Source of the DNA: Marisa cornuarietis
Taxonomy: Eukaryota > Mollusca > Gastropoda > Architaenioglossa > Ampullariidae
Assembly (NCBI GenBank): GCA_004794655.1
Contig: SMMW01000585.1
Span: forward strand, 3,490,001-3,554,000
Length of the DNA: 64,000 bases
Direction of reading: 5' to 3'
Positions 36,973 to 49,071 of the stretch are shown here, piece after piece (position 1 is the first letter of the stretch; the number at the start of each line of letters is the position of its first letter). The position numbers and the translations under genes are program-made. Under the pieces are notes generated by a model that saw only the letters and a program-made list of their open reading frames with translations, made no database searches and was not told the DNA's origin.

Positions 36973-38251
36973 ATGCTCCAATACTGGTTCGTCCTTTGTA
37001 GACAATTTGGAGAATCCGCGACCTCGCTCCTCGCTGAAGGAAACATACGTAAATTATCATGTAAACGGTAATAATAGCCCTTACAACCATTCTACTGGAG
37101 TCTCAAGAAATAAGGGATCCATGCAGGAACACTTTAGCACCCCAGAAACCACCAAACGTAATGAATTCAGAAAGTTCTCTTTAGACAGTCCCTTAATTGT
37201 ACCGAAAGAGATTCAGGGTGGGCCACAGCTACCTCCTTCACAGCATTCAAATTTTCAGAACGCAAGGGAGCACATAGATTCCGAACAACAAGTATCTTCT
37301 CCACAACATATTGACAACGCAAATTCAAGGGAACATATAGGTTCTGTACAGCGGCAAAAGTCATTTCAAAACAAGAACTTTTTCCAGCCTAATCATCGGT
37401 TAGTCGTTAAGGCTTTGCACGAGTACTGGAAGAAAAAGGAGCTGACTGAGGACCAGAGAGAGTTTCTACCGAAAAGTGCATCCTCATTAAAACCACTGAA
37501 TTTAGAAGAATCGCCACGAAGTCACGTGAGTAGTCTTCGGAAACTCTTTACCCCACCTCCTAAGACTTGCTGTCCAGAATCAAGCCGAAGCTGGATTGAC
37601 AAGTCTCCAGCACGTCGACAATTAAGATTTCAGAAAGCTTCTAGTGTTCCACTTCCTTGTAAATGTCCTATATCTCAGGATATGCCACGGTGTTCTTCTC
37701 CAAAACCCAGTCGATGCTTAATTGACAAATCTACAGCAAATAGCCTCCAAAAAGCCTTCTGCCCCGCCCCTTCTGACTGTCCAAAATGCTGCCAATGTTT
37801 GGCTTTGTCCTGCAACTCTCCAACATGTCGAATGAAAAGGGCTTGGAAAATGACCACTACTGACCGTCCATGCACGTGCACTATGCGTGAGAGTGCGTCG
37901 CAAAGACGTCCTCCAGAATTTAACCGACCCATGACTGACAAATCTCCAGTAAATAGCGAGGATTGTCCATGCACGCACCGTTTACCGTCCCAGAGTTGTT
38001 CTTCAGTATCCTCTCCGCGTTTGGTTGACACGTCTCAGAAAATGGACACGACACGCACGTGTTCTGTGTCTCAGGTTGCATCCCAGAGTTGTTCGGAAGC
38101 TTCGGAATGCATGGTTGACAGGTCTCCTATACGTCGAGTAAGTAGCCTTTGCAGAGCTTTCAGTCCTTCCACGGTTCCTCTTCTTTCGGATACATCAGAA
38201 CGCTATTCTTCAGAATCCGACCAGCGTCGACGCAAATTTCATAAGCCTTAG
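36973..38251 (+). CDS. Large Ser/Pro/Cys-rich exon with D-K-S-P repeats
   Basis: Unrecognised. An open frame of about 426 codons follows a good acceptor (TTTCAG at 36967-36972, after a T-rich run) and starts with one base completing a codon, so its upstream exon must end in phase 2. The first third is Asn/His/Ser-rich; then come HRLVVKALHEYWKKKELTED and a disordered region. That region repeats a motif roughly [W/L/M/V]-[I/V/T]-D-[K/T/R]-S-[P/T/Q]: WIDKSPARR (about 37591), LIDKSTANS (37716), MTDKSPVNS (37931), LVDTSQKMD (38020) and MVDRSPIRR (38109). Cysteine pairs (CPKCCQC, CPCTH) lie between. It ends at TAG 38249-38251. It may belong to the gene upstream (exon 2 there ends in the required phase) or to a separate gene. 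No homology is recognised. Confidence 0.5.
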
Positions 38252-38641
38252 GATGTGCAACTAAGTTATTCAAAATCCTTCCGGAAAGCTTCAGATATCG
38301 CCCGTCCAGGTACAATTTATAATTTTTGCAAAACTTCCTCTTCAGCCTTCTTCGACAAGTCTCCGGTACGGAAAGTCTTCAGTGTCGCCTTCGAGAACCA
38401 TCTCCAACTTGTCTTCATATGGTGCCCAACTGATCAAGTCGGCAGAGAGATGTTTAAGAGACCCATGCACCGAGTCACTGGTACCGGACGCAAATCGGTT
38501 CACACACGGCTCTCACAAAACGCTTTTCCAACCCCTTTGCTGCTGATAACACTCATGGAAACTAGCACTAGAAGCATTATTAGTGCACAGGCAAATTCTA
38601 CCACAATGTGCGTATTCCTTGGAACTGGCATTTTTGGCTAG
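38252..38641 (+). pseudogene. In-frame continuation of the D-K-S-P repeat after a TAG
   Basis: The same frame stays open for 129 codons after the TAG. It carries another repeat unit, SSSAFFDKSPVRKVFSVAFE (about 38339-38398), then less repeat-like sequence to a TAG at 38639-38641. Either the stop is a recent truncation or the product is extended by readthrough. The TAG-GAT context is not a known readthrough signal, so truncation is more likely. Confidence 0.45.
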
Positions 38642-40387
38642 TGTTCGATTGGTGTAAGTGGTTTTCCCAAGCGAAAATGCGCGTACCCAGACCTGGACTG
38701 TCGGCTGTATTCATTTTGTAGACGATGCACGGTTGCAGGCGACCAATTTAAAAAATAATCTGGCATAAGGATTCGTTGGAATTGTAATCTATTCAACTGG
38801 ATTCTGACTTCAAGAACGTAAGATTGCCAACGTTCTTGGCAGTTGACTCTACATGCCAATGTAAAAAGACATGTGACACACGCATGTCTTTAGTTCTTTG
38901 ATAACAGTTTTATTCCTACATAAATATCCGTAGTTTTATGTATTAGTTACACATATTCTGAATATCGAAAGCAAATGGCAAACAACATACAGGAGAATGT
39001 TGTGAATGATATCTACTTCACCATGAAATTCTTGTGGTATTTTAAGCTACTTTACTTATGTGAGGCAGTTGATATTAAAGTTGACTTGTTTGCTGTAAAA
39101 ATTTATTAGTCTATGCACATATGATAATTACGATTAACAACAGAATATGTTTACTATTTCAACAGTTAAAGCCATTGTAGCTCTACGTGTATATTCGTAT
39201 TACCTGACGTCTACATTATACAGAATATGATATGCTATTTCTAGCTATTCCACAAGTTTTGTTTTGTCATGATGATGCTATTTAAAGCTAGGAACTAACG
39301 GACAACAGACAATTTGATCACGCCGTATCATTATTTGCTTTAAACGTGCAATGTGGTTACACGATTAAAGTGCCGTTTTGAACCTCTTCCAGATAGGGTT
39401 TTGGGAATGTTACTGCTTACAGCACTGCAAAGACGGATCATGAAGAGGAGCATAACAAAAGGTCATCAAAGAAATATCTCTCTTCCTGTTGTATGATACC
39501 GTTCCAGAATAAACACTTAACTGTATAAAGCTAAAAATGTTCATGCGCCAGAATTTAATGTTTAAGAAAACCACTGATTTGTTTTGAAGGACAAGTGGGA
39601 TGTATATTTTTTTAATGTTTGGGTAAAACTCGTTATAAGATACTATTTTCCATAATTTGGATATATTCCTTTCTCGAAATATACATCTACAAACATCACT
39701 ATACACTTATACAGAAAGAGGTCGAAATTGCTATGCCAAATTAGCATATAGTTCCATCTCTCCCACTGGAGAACCAATGCACGATCCTCAGGTCTGCTGA
39801 AATCTTTTTCCATGTGGTGTTGTTTGTAGGTGTGTATCTCGAAAAGGAAGAGGAATTTATTTGGAAAGAGTATCTTGCACTGAGTTTTATACAATCTCTG
39901 AGAACCACAGGTCCCTTAAAATAAGATCTCTGTGTTTTAAAAGACAACTCCCTAAAAGATTCCTGTCACAAATGCACAAGATTTAGATTTAATGTTGGCG
40001 CTTAGTCCTTTTATGGGTGACATCTAAGCAGTGAGCTTGCATTTTTATAGCGTAGTGCTTTAATACCTCTTCCATTCGCTTTAGAAAGATAAGATCAAAT
40101 GGTTTGAACGGAAAGACATGCTGTAAGTCTGGAAAACAAGTACGCGGTACAGAGTGATTTAAATTAATTGTATTAGTCACAAGGTTGCAAAAGTAGATGA
40201 AAAATAGTATAATAATACACGCATATCTTTATGGCATAGCGCAATTTTTAGAGGCATAAAATGCAAAGTAAGACGAAGAAACGAAACAAGCAGCGACAGC
40301 AAAACCGCGATGCTTCTACTTTTGTACTGTGGCACCGAAGCAACTGACGGGGGAATACGTGTCCGCTTGCGGCGAGGATAATCTGAG
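38642..40387. other. Intergenic, nothing recognised
   Basis: AT-rich. Minus-strand open frames at 39410-39947 overlap each other, have no domain signal and look random. Confidence 0.4.
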
Positions 40388-40715
40388 ATGGGACCCGTGT
40401 GGAAGAAGCTTGCGACGCTTGCATTCATTTTCCTCGCCGGTGTATATTTACACATATGGTGGACGGGCTTTCTCCATACTATATCGCGGTGCGGGAAATA
40501 TCGTGCAAAAATATTTAGAAAAACTCGCACTCTAGCTGTCCCTTTGTTCGTAGGCCATGCCTTTGTTTTGCTATGATGTCCAGCTAACCTTGTTGTCTGC
40601 AGGAGACCTCTGGTCAAAGTATTTTTCATCCACGGAGAGGTCTTTAAAAAAAATTTCGTTGGTGCGAGCGGACGCGAAGTGTGTACATAGCAGCGATGCC
40701 GCTAAGGCAACGTTT
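40388..40715 (+). CDS. Candidate 5' exons of a secreted or membrane protein
   Basis: Exon 1, 40388-40439, starts at ATG and encodes a signal-like MGPVWKKLATLAFIFLAG: two lysines, then a hydrophobic run. Donor GCCG|GTGTAT ends in phase 1. Exon 2, 40603-40715, follows TTGTCTGCAG in matching phase, encodes DLWSKYFSSTERSLKKIS and ADAKCVHSSDAAKATF, and ends at TTT|GTAAGA in phase 0. The joined frame is 55 codons. No convincing third exon was found, so function is unknown. It could be a small secreted peptide precursor or the start of a larger protein. Confidence 0.4.
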
Positions 40716-42299
40716 GTAAGAATGCCGAGAATGATGGGCACAAGAGGGGTAGGAGAGGTTTAGAGTAACATACATTCGTACCCCATCGGAAGGGGATGCT
40801 CTCAGCTGCTCTTAAACCACAATGACCTTTAACTGCTCTATAAGAGCCGACAACTACTTTGTTTCGAAGGATAACGCGGACTGTAGGGGAGCAAATAGTG
40901 TTAGCCACGGACTTTTATAATGAAGGTCCGTGATATTAGAGTAGAGAGGAGTGGCAATCACAATTAAATCAAGAGAAAATTAGTTTATTTCCAAGGGTTT
41001 TGTTACTGTGTTTTTTTTGCCTAAAAGAAGGATGCTGTACCTTTATTTCTGCATCTCTGTCTGTTTATTGCTGTTTGTCTTATAGACATTACTGTGTTAA
41101 ATGTAATGTAAATAGTGACTTTCTTGCACGATTTTTATTTATCATGCGAAGGATTTTCACAGAACAGCCTAGCGCAAGATGTGGTCAATTAAGAGAAGTC
41201 ATTAGTGGAGCTGTCACAGTCAGTATTGTCTACAATGAAGGCACACGATGCCTCCCATCATCCTCGGCCTGAGTACTGCGGTGGAAACCTAAGGCACAGA
41301 ATCTATTAGATCTTACGGTTGTTGGGTGAAGTAACTCCCACAGGCGCTCACGTGTTCCATCTGCGGATGCGTATGTGCTGGTGTCAGTTGTAATCGTATG
41401 CGCCACGCGAACCCTATTGCTTTGATCGTTGGCGATAGGATCGGGTACATCTAAACATCACTTAGCGAGGATTTCCTCACACATTAGAGGTTGTCCATGC
41501 CCGTGGCTTGTGATTTTACTTGTGTTTTTGTGCATATATACTTCCTGTGCCTGGCTGTCACTTCTCTATTTAGGACGAACAAGGCTATCAGTTATCTGAC
41601 CATAAATATAGATGGGAAAAATAATCTAGGGAATGAACAGCCAAGCATGCAAGCAGCCATGCACACACTTTACCGACGGAGAGTACTAGTGGCAGCAGCA
41701 GAGGAAGAAAGAAGCTGAAAGACTGAGTGTGATGGTTGTAAAGCTCGCAAAGCATTAGCTCGTGCAAAGACACAAAAAGACGGACGTGAGAAGTTTTGCG
41801 GGAGGCCGATAGGCCGCATTTCTGTAACGAGAAGAAAAGTAAACTTCAAGCTCTACAAGTAATCATAAGTTTTTCATAGAGTGAAAAATAAAATTTCCTA
41901 GATAACTGACGTAAATATACTGAGTCAGACGTATATAGTAGCAATGGCAAAAAGGAGGGGTAGGCTCTTTTTGGGGGGCTTGAATGTAATCATCGTGCAT
42001 TATAGGTGAAACAAATGACGCGTGTTTTGCTTATTCAACAATTCATTCAAATAGTTAATGCAGAGAAAGAGAGAGCTTTACCATAACTTTATCGCGCACA
42101 TATATTTATACATAACATAAAGGAGGTTAAAAGGCTACACACCCTTACCATACCTTTCGCTCTCCTCCCCATCAACACAACCCTTATAACCACCCTGACA
42201 AACCAATTCTCTATCTCTGCACTCCATACATACACCAAGACCCTCCCCACTGTTACAAATTAACAACTCAAACGACGTTTTTCTAACATCAAAAATATA
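40716..42299. other. Non-coding, nothing recognised
   Basis: Open frames on both strands are short and overlapping. A C-rich pyrimidine stretch at 42120-42250 borders the LINE fragment and may be part of its 3' end. Confidence 0.35.
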
Positions 42300-42965
42300 A
42301 ACATTCCAAACGGCCTAATTATGACTCATTGGTCCTATTGTATAGAGGACGTGTAATAAAATATGCACTTTATTATCTACCATTCCTGGGCAAAAGGGAC
42401 AACGGTAAACTACTGAAGATTGTGAAAAACGATTAATATGACTGTTAATTTCTGAAACTCTCACTCTAAAGCATGCGTAAGCCTCTGTTTTATTATTCTT
42501 GTTCATTATATATATATATATATGTCGTTCTACATAGCTCTTAAAACTACTATACCTCTCAAACTGCGAATTATTTTGAAGACCAGCATTAGTAAGACAA
42601 AGCAAAGTACAGACACTCACCATCAGTTATGTGTCTGCATTAACTACATTAACTGCTTCCAGAGTATCCTTCCTATACAGCCACTGTTCTAGGTAGTCTC
42701 CTATACGAAAAATAAATATTTTAATATTATTTCGGTTGACCTTCAGACACAATCGCTGGACTGCCCGATACAGAATGTTTAACTGGTTTTGCAAGCCAGT
42801 AACAGTTGTTTCAGACAGCGTGAAATGATCTGCAAATAGCAAGAGGACAAAGTTATATCATTGGGCAGTATGTCTTTAGCTAACGAGTTTATAAATACTG
42901 AAAAAGTGTCAGGCTGAGAACAGAGCCCTGCTTAAACCCCTGCAGGCAGAGAACTGGAACAGGTT
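42300..42965 (-). mobile_element. Decayed LINE fragment, same family as 11.3-12.4 kb
   Basis: On the minus strand: GFKQGSVLSLTLF near 42940, [22 protein letters not shown] near 42838 (FADD changed to FADH), and YRCPFCPGMVDNKVHILLHVL near 42400. Stops and frameshifts are frequent. Confidence 0.7.
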
Positions 42966-43131
42966 GTGGTTGGTACCTAAGTGCAATTCATGCCTTAATA
43001 CTGAATAATGGTGCAAAGTTTACCTTTCAAACTAATCCGTGAAAAATATTAAAATCAAATTTTAAAATACTGCAGAGTTCGATATATATTTATGTATTCG
43101 TACAAAATCAGCGTTTGTGACGAAACAAATG

Positions 43132-43209
<78 letters not shown>
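43132..43209. repeat. (CT)n(CA)n microsatellite
   Basis: A CT dinucleotide tract followed directly by about 26 CA units. Confidence 0.97.
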
Positions 43210-43211
<2 letters not shown>

Positions 43212-43815
43212 TGGGGACGCAGATAGAGACTCACACGCTTATAACTTTTGTAAAATTTTAAAGCACGAGGCCCGTGGAGATATCAGCCTTCACGAAGCGG
43301 ACGGGTTGGCAAAAACTGCGAGATGGAGATGCAAGCCAGTCTAAGCTTTCTAAACATAGCGATCAAATGAAACGGAACCTGCCAGGCTGATGTTGAACCT
43401 TTTTCTTAACCTTGTGCACTTTGTGCTTCAAACAAGCAAGCTCTGGCCAATGAATATAACAGCTTAGGATATAAGACAGATTCTTCCCATACCACTTGGT
43501 TTGAACAAACTAACGCGCTTCTGTGATTTGGTACCTCTTCCCATAAAAACAAAGCGCTAGGGATTTGCTCCGGGAACCATTGCTGCGCAGTTTACATGAG
43601 CGTAGATGTGATATTAAACATCAAAAGCTTATAATAATGACTGCGAACAGCTTCTAAGTTTTTAAAACTGGCTTTTATTTATACTGCCTTAAGGAAAAAA
43701 GAGCAGGTTGGGGTTTTCTTCGCTTTTTCTCCCTAAATTTGACATGTCTTATGAAAATGTGTGTGGCAGCTGCACAAGGCTTGAAGATGCCCAGATCAGT
43801 GCAGTGTGAGCCTGT

Positions 43816-43862
43816 GTAGTGTGTGTGTGTGTGTGTGTGTGCGCGTGCGCGCGCGTGCGTGT
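43816..43862. repeat. (GT)n/(GC)n alternating tract
   Basis: GT units pass into GCGCGTGCGCGCGCGTGCGT, an alternating purine-pyrimidine run that could adopt Z-DNA. Confidence 0.9.
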
Positions 43863-44116
43863 TGTTGTTGACCCGGCCGAAGCATGAGAAAAAAATTGTC
43901 TTCTATAAAAATTTTGTAATATATGATGTCTTCCAGGGAACTTCTCTCTTGATATTACTATGTGTTAGCCGCTGATGTTGTTTACTGCGTGGTCGTGTGA
44001 TCATTTCTGTCACGATGAAAAAAAATATGTCTATGACAACATCCTATGCATCATCCAACACGTCTCAACTGAATATTTACTGTGGCAGCTAGGTATACAC
44101 TATGGACGCTTCGTCT

Positions 44117-44345
44117 TCAGGGGCCAGTTGCGCAACACATTTTAGATTTCAAACACTTTTAGGCTATTTAGATAACCTATTTAGATAATCAGTTTTAAAA
44201 TAACAGTACACAACACAATGTTAGAGCTTCGTTCTCATCAAATTCTTGTATGCGTTGCGCAACACATCTAAGAGGCATAGGAGTGATTTTTGACAAACGT
44301 TTCTAGATTTTTTAGAAAACAGTTTTTGGTTTATAGAAACATGTC
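44117..44345 (+). mobile_element. MITE-like copy, GGGGCCAGTTGC family
   Basis: Begins CAGGGGCCAGTTGCGCAACA, then TTTCAAACACTTTTAGGC and TATTTAGATAA blocks. It matches, in the opposite orientation, the better preserved element at 54626-54902. A second GTTGCGCAACACATCTAA at about 44255 may be its inner or far terminus. Confidence 0.55.
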
Positions 44346-44539
44346 TCCTAGCCGCAAATTTGTAGAGTAGATCATCAGTATTTTAGCGTCGGGAACATTG
44401 GCTAGCGCAAAAGCGGTTTTACCATTGAATCACCATTGATGATGATGACGACGACGACGACGACGATTGTCGAGCACCGTAAATTATTCAAAACTCAGGA
44501 TCACCTCTCTCTTTCTCTCTCTCTCTCACACACGCGCGC

Positions 44540-44985
44540 GCGCGAAGAGTTTAGGCAATGAAGTACTATCAAGAAAAACTTTAACGCAGCAACTAAAAAA
44601 CAAAGTTGTGAAAAAGAGCTAGTAAAAGTATATTTTGAGTTGTTAACTCTTCAAAGAATTTTCGAAATGTTTGATAGATCACTCGGCATGCAGTTCCACA
44701 GCTTCGGAGCAGCATAGGAAAAGGCCTGCTCACCCAAATGCTTAGCCCGTATCTTGGGTTTAATATTCGCAAAAGACAGTTCTGAGTAGGCGCAATGAAG
44801 TCAGCTCTACACATACGAACTGGATCTATTGTTTTCTTTGGAAACGTATGCACACTTATGTCATCACAGTAGTTTTTATATCTGCGCTTGGTATTCGGTA
44901 TTCTCTGAGCAACCTGCATCAGCCATGATTTCACTGGTACTGACGTCAGGCAAAGCTTGGGGACCAAAATAGATTTGAACTGGCG
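44540..44985 (-). mobile_element. CR1/L2-like LINE C-terminal remnant
   Basis: The minus strand reads AYAAPKLWNCMPSDLSNISK near 44690, the typical end of CR1/L2 polyproteins (A-A-P-x-L-W-N-x-x-P). Upstream minus residues (VAQRIPNTKRRYKNYCDD) fit the preceding part. ACG and CT/CA repeats lie just beyond. Confidence 0.5.
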
Positions 44986-45559
44986 AGGAAAAATCGTTTT
45001 TATTTAATTTCAGGAGAGTCGTGTTTCTTCTTGCGATTTCATGTTGGAGTCATTAATAAGTGATATGAAAGGAGTCTTTTGCGCGTGATATGTGTCACCA
45101 ATTGGGTAAGTCTTTAAATGCCCCGTCAGGGGAAAAGCGGACCCAAAACCACATCGCCCCAGCTTATCGACCTCGCCCCAGCGTTAGATTCAATTTTCGG
45201 TCTTGGGACGATCTGGTCTTGCGTGGGAGTATTTGGTTATGACTGCGGTCGGTCTACCTCTGGGGTTAGTCGGTATGGCTGGGACGATGTGTTTTTGAGT
45301 CAAACTGACCGCCGATCGAGTAGGTTAACACCTCTCCAGCGTTTTGTCGTCACCACTTGCATTGTGATTGCTTAATCTATATGCTCACAAACCTTTTACT
45401 AAGCTTCATTCAGCGCAAACGCCTATAGCCACCATGGTAAATCCCCACTTACTTTCTGGGACCATGGTCAAGTTTTTTTTTTTTTTTTTTTGTATTTCTA
45501 CCTGCCCTATTTGTCTCAAATCGACTTTATAGGGCAACACGAGTATAACATTTTTTTAT

Positions 45560-45735
45560 GCTCGGGGTAAGTTCATTTTAAAATAATTCCCAAAATATGA
45601 GTACATAATCACGCTTAACTTTAAAGAGATAAGCCTTCAAACATCGGCATTCTCACCTGCAACTAGGGGAAAGCAGAAGAAAATTACTCTCCTATACTGA
45701 AGAGTTCCGTTGCGTATAACTAGTATTTGTAACTT
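45560..45735 (-). repeat. Dispersed repeat, reverse copy
   Basis: Reverse complement closely matches 63745-63915. Both contain ACTCTTCAGTATAGGAGAGT, CTAGTTGCAGGTGAGAATG and GATGTTTGAAGGCTTAT. The family is not recognised. It is bordered by a T19 run at 45474. Confidence 0.75.
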
Positions 45736-46550
45736 TGAGTCCAGCAAATCTATTCATGTCTTGCTGTCAGATGAAGACAAATCGCTGCATAATCGGTGCT
45801 TGATCTTTGTTTAAGCTTTTTACCAGCAGTCGTAGTTGGTTTCAACGGCTCCTGCTTTTTGTATAGTTGGCACTTCTGCACGAAGAAGATTTCTTTATTT
45901 TATTGAAAGTTCAAGACTTATCTGTATTGTGTAAGTGTGAAGACTGCACAACGTGTAGACTGGTCACACCCACACATTGACTACACGGCGCGCTTCACGT
46001 GTTCTTTCAATCAACACAAAACACAAAGATCTGTACTTGGGTTCCTCTAGCTGTGTACTTTCAGGTGGGGTTCTAACTAAGTTGTATAGGGATCAATAAT
46101 CAGGAGTAACTCGATCACTGTATAACTAATCAAACAGGCATCAATATACATCAGTAGTCAAACATAAATCAATATATCAATAATCAGGCGTGAATCAAGA
46201 TACACCAATAGCCGAGCATAAATCAGTCTAAGCTCACCATCTATCGACCGTTCAATCACAACCAACTCTTATGGCTACCAATCCGACTCTCCTCTAATGG
46301 TCCAATCCACCAGTTATCCAACAGAAAGGGACGTACATAAAACGCGTCCCGAAACGATAGTCTTATTTAAAGTAGGAAAAGACCAAACTTACGTATACTG
46401 TTCCTGGTCCACTTCGCATTCATTCCATCACTAATACACACATAGAATTATCTCCCTTCCGACGAGTAGTCGGCGCTTCTCAGGGATCACCTAGTATCCA
46501 AGTCCCTTGCTGCGGTTGACGTGTCATAATCCGCACGCTGAGGACAGTAC

Positions 46551-46772
46551 TCCCTGGGGTCAGGCACACAGCATTTTGAAGGTAATATACTTCCTGGTCG
46601 TAGGGCACACAGCTCACTGACGACAATATACTCCTGGTCGTAGGGCACTCAGCTCACTGACAACAATAGATTCCTAGTCGTAGGGCACACAGCTTACTGA
46701 CGATAATTTACTCCGAGTCGTAGGGCACACAGCACGTTGAAGACTAAGTACTCCTAGGTCGTAGTTTCCCAC
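46551..46772 (+). repeat. 40-bp minisatellite, about six copies
   Basis: The core CCTGGTCGTAGGGCACACAG recurs at 46593, 46633, 46673, 46713 and 46753, exactly 40 bp apart, with a worn copy from about 46551. Copies differ at several positions. No coding frame is supported. Confidence 0.9.
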
Positions 46773-49071
46773 ACCTCGTAGCAGGCAAAATACTCAAATA
46801 CTCCAATACCACGATATCTTCATCCAGTCTTCTCGACCTCCCAACTAATTCCTTGGCTAGGCAAGGAATTAGGTCTACTCCCCTCTCGCTTTCACACAGT
46901 ACGGGCTCCTATGTCCTTCCACTAGGACGTTAGGTCGGGGAATCAAATCAAATCAGCCCAGCTGCCTTGCAGGGAATCTGTGACTACTTTGCTCAGCCGT
47001 ACGATGAACCATACATTCCTCTAATTTCATTCAAGGGGTACTAGTATTGCACCTTACTACATAAAGGGAACTAACTCCCATTCTCACATTCTTTACTGTC
47101 ACGGGTCGATCCGTGACAGTAAGTGACTGGAAAACAATTGCTTTTTAAATGTTTGAAGCTAATTCTTGAGTACGCTGTGGGGACAAAGTTTACATGACAA
47201 GATTGAACAAAGGAGAGATCCGTATATTTATACAGATCTGTGGACAAAGTTAATCCACTGGCGTTTGTAGACAGTATCTTTAGGAACTAACTTCCTCTGA
47301 GTGTCCAAGAGAACGTTTAGCAACACCACATCTTGGTCTGTTTTCTTTTACCCAGGATAGCATCAAGGACGTTTATTACAAGTCAGTGATAGCATCTTTC
47401 CTCTTTGAATTCTTCTCATGAAGATGATGACATTTAAAAAAATACAAACCTTTTGTCGCTTCCTGTTTTCTGTACAAGTCCAGATGTGATTAAAAAAAAA
47501 CGTTCGCGTGCCTCTTCGTCATAAAATACCACTGGAACATGCTTTTATGATACTTTATTTCTAAGGATTTTCACTAAGTGCTCATGTTGCCCTTAAAAAG
47601 AAGACTAGTAATTAATTAATTAAAAAGAAATGTGCTGTAGACGGGTCTATTTATTTATTATTTGTTACGTAATCTTCAGTCTACTCTAAAGTGTGTTGGA
47701 ACACGAACATAGCCATGATTGTGAAATTTTGCCAAGGACAGATGGCATATTGAGCTTTATAAAGGTTGTTAATAAGTAGTGGGTAGGATCTGATAAAATA
47801 AGTAACATTAATTTATCAGATACATATATATATATAAATAAAGAGAGACTGGATGTTGCACACACACATCCCTCATACATTACACAAAAAAGACAAAGCA
47901 GGCAAAGCTTCCAGTTTAAGATGTAAAGATTTATTCTTTAAGTTTAAAATAGTCTTACACCCATTTGAATTATTAAGATGTAATGCTAAACTCTTCATAT
48001 TAATTTGAATGATAAGTATGATTATCTTTATATACAACATTGGAAAGGAATTTTGGCTTTTCAGTATACTCATTCAAACATAATAGAACTTTCATTTGTA
48101 CTGCAATCATTCAATTCACAACAATTTATTTTGCAATGAGATTATGATAAGCATGAAAATTGATGTGCTTTTTAAGAATGTATGGTTTAAGTAACTCAAA
48201 AATCACAAAAAGCTAATACTTTGTTATTTTAAGGGCTGGAAGTATAATTGATAACATTTTTTTCTAATTTTGTTTTCAACTGTTACAAAATAAATAGAAT
48301 AATCAAAGTATGTCATCCACCTAAGTCTATGCTACAGACAAGGCAAATTTTAAAACAGTTACAGCTGTCAGCTTCAAAACTCTGTAAAACAAAGGCAAGC
48401 CTGATATGATAAAATTACTCATTTGTTTGTAAATAATGTTGAAACAACTTTAATGTACGGCTTTTTATTAAGCGGCAGGAATTACAGCACCAAACTTGGC
48501 AAAGCTGTATCAGGAGGCTGATGGCAATGAAATTACAGGACTTGAGAGGCATTAATATTGAGGTTAATGGTGCTGAATTATAAAATTCTTACTAAAAATA
48601 GAAAACAACTCTTTTGGACATTAACTGAAGATTATACCCGTACTGACTTTCTAAACCTCATTTCAAAGACATGCAAATAATTGCGCAGTCAGACAGATGG
48701 TTTAAATTTCAACAAATATTTTTTAAAGTGTGTTTATGAGACTGTTGTGAATAGGTATTCTGTTCTCCTACGTTTATTCATAGTGCTTTCTAAAAAATAA
48801 ATTAAATAATATTTATGTATAAATCATTATACAATAAACATGGCCTTACAATTTTTCTATGAATAAACATTTATAGCTTTGCAACAAAGTATGGGTGTCA
48901 GCCTTACCCAGATGTATGCATATTTTGGCCATCATTAATAATTTCTAAGTATGCTAAATTATTAGCTTGTTATTTTATCTATCTGGGAAAAGTATGAGCA
49001 ACATGATAAATTTTGCACAATATTACTGAATCTAAAATATTAACTACCTTGATCTTTAGATGTTATCATAG
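46773..49071. other. Intergenic, with one TAAT/ATTA-rich block
   Basis: No supported gene. Sequence at 48461-48600 is less simple than its neighbours and holds about seven TAAT/ATTA homeodomain-type cores. The remainder is AT-rich. Confidence 0.35.
47093..47122. repeat. 30-bp inverted repeat (hairpin)
   Basis: TTACTGTCACGG and CCGTGACAGTAA are perfect 12-bp arms around GTCGAT. The arms include TGTCACGG and CCGTGACA, which would also suit retroelement or transposon termini. Confidence 0.8.

Noticed and set aside
40177..40629. Minus-strand 150-codon frame
   Set aside because: Lies opposite the signal-peptide exon candidate, with low-complexity ends and no domain or splice support.
45118..45375. 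Plus-strand 85-codon frame
   Set aside because: No recognisable motif and no flanking exon evidence.
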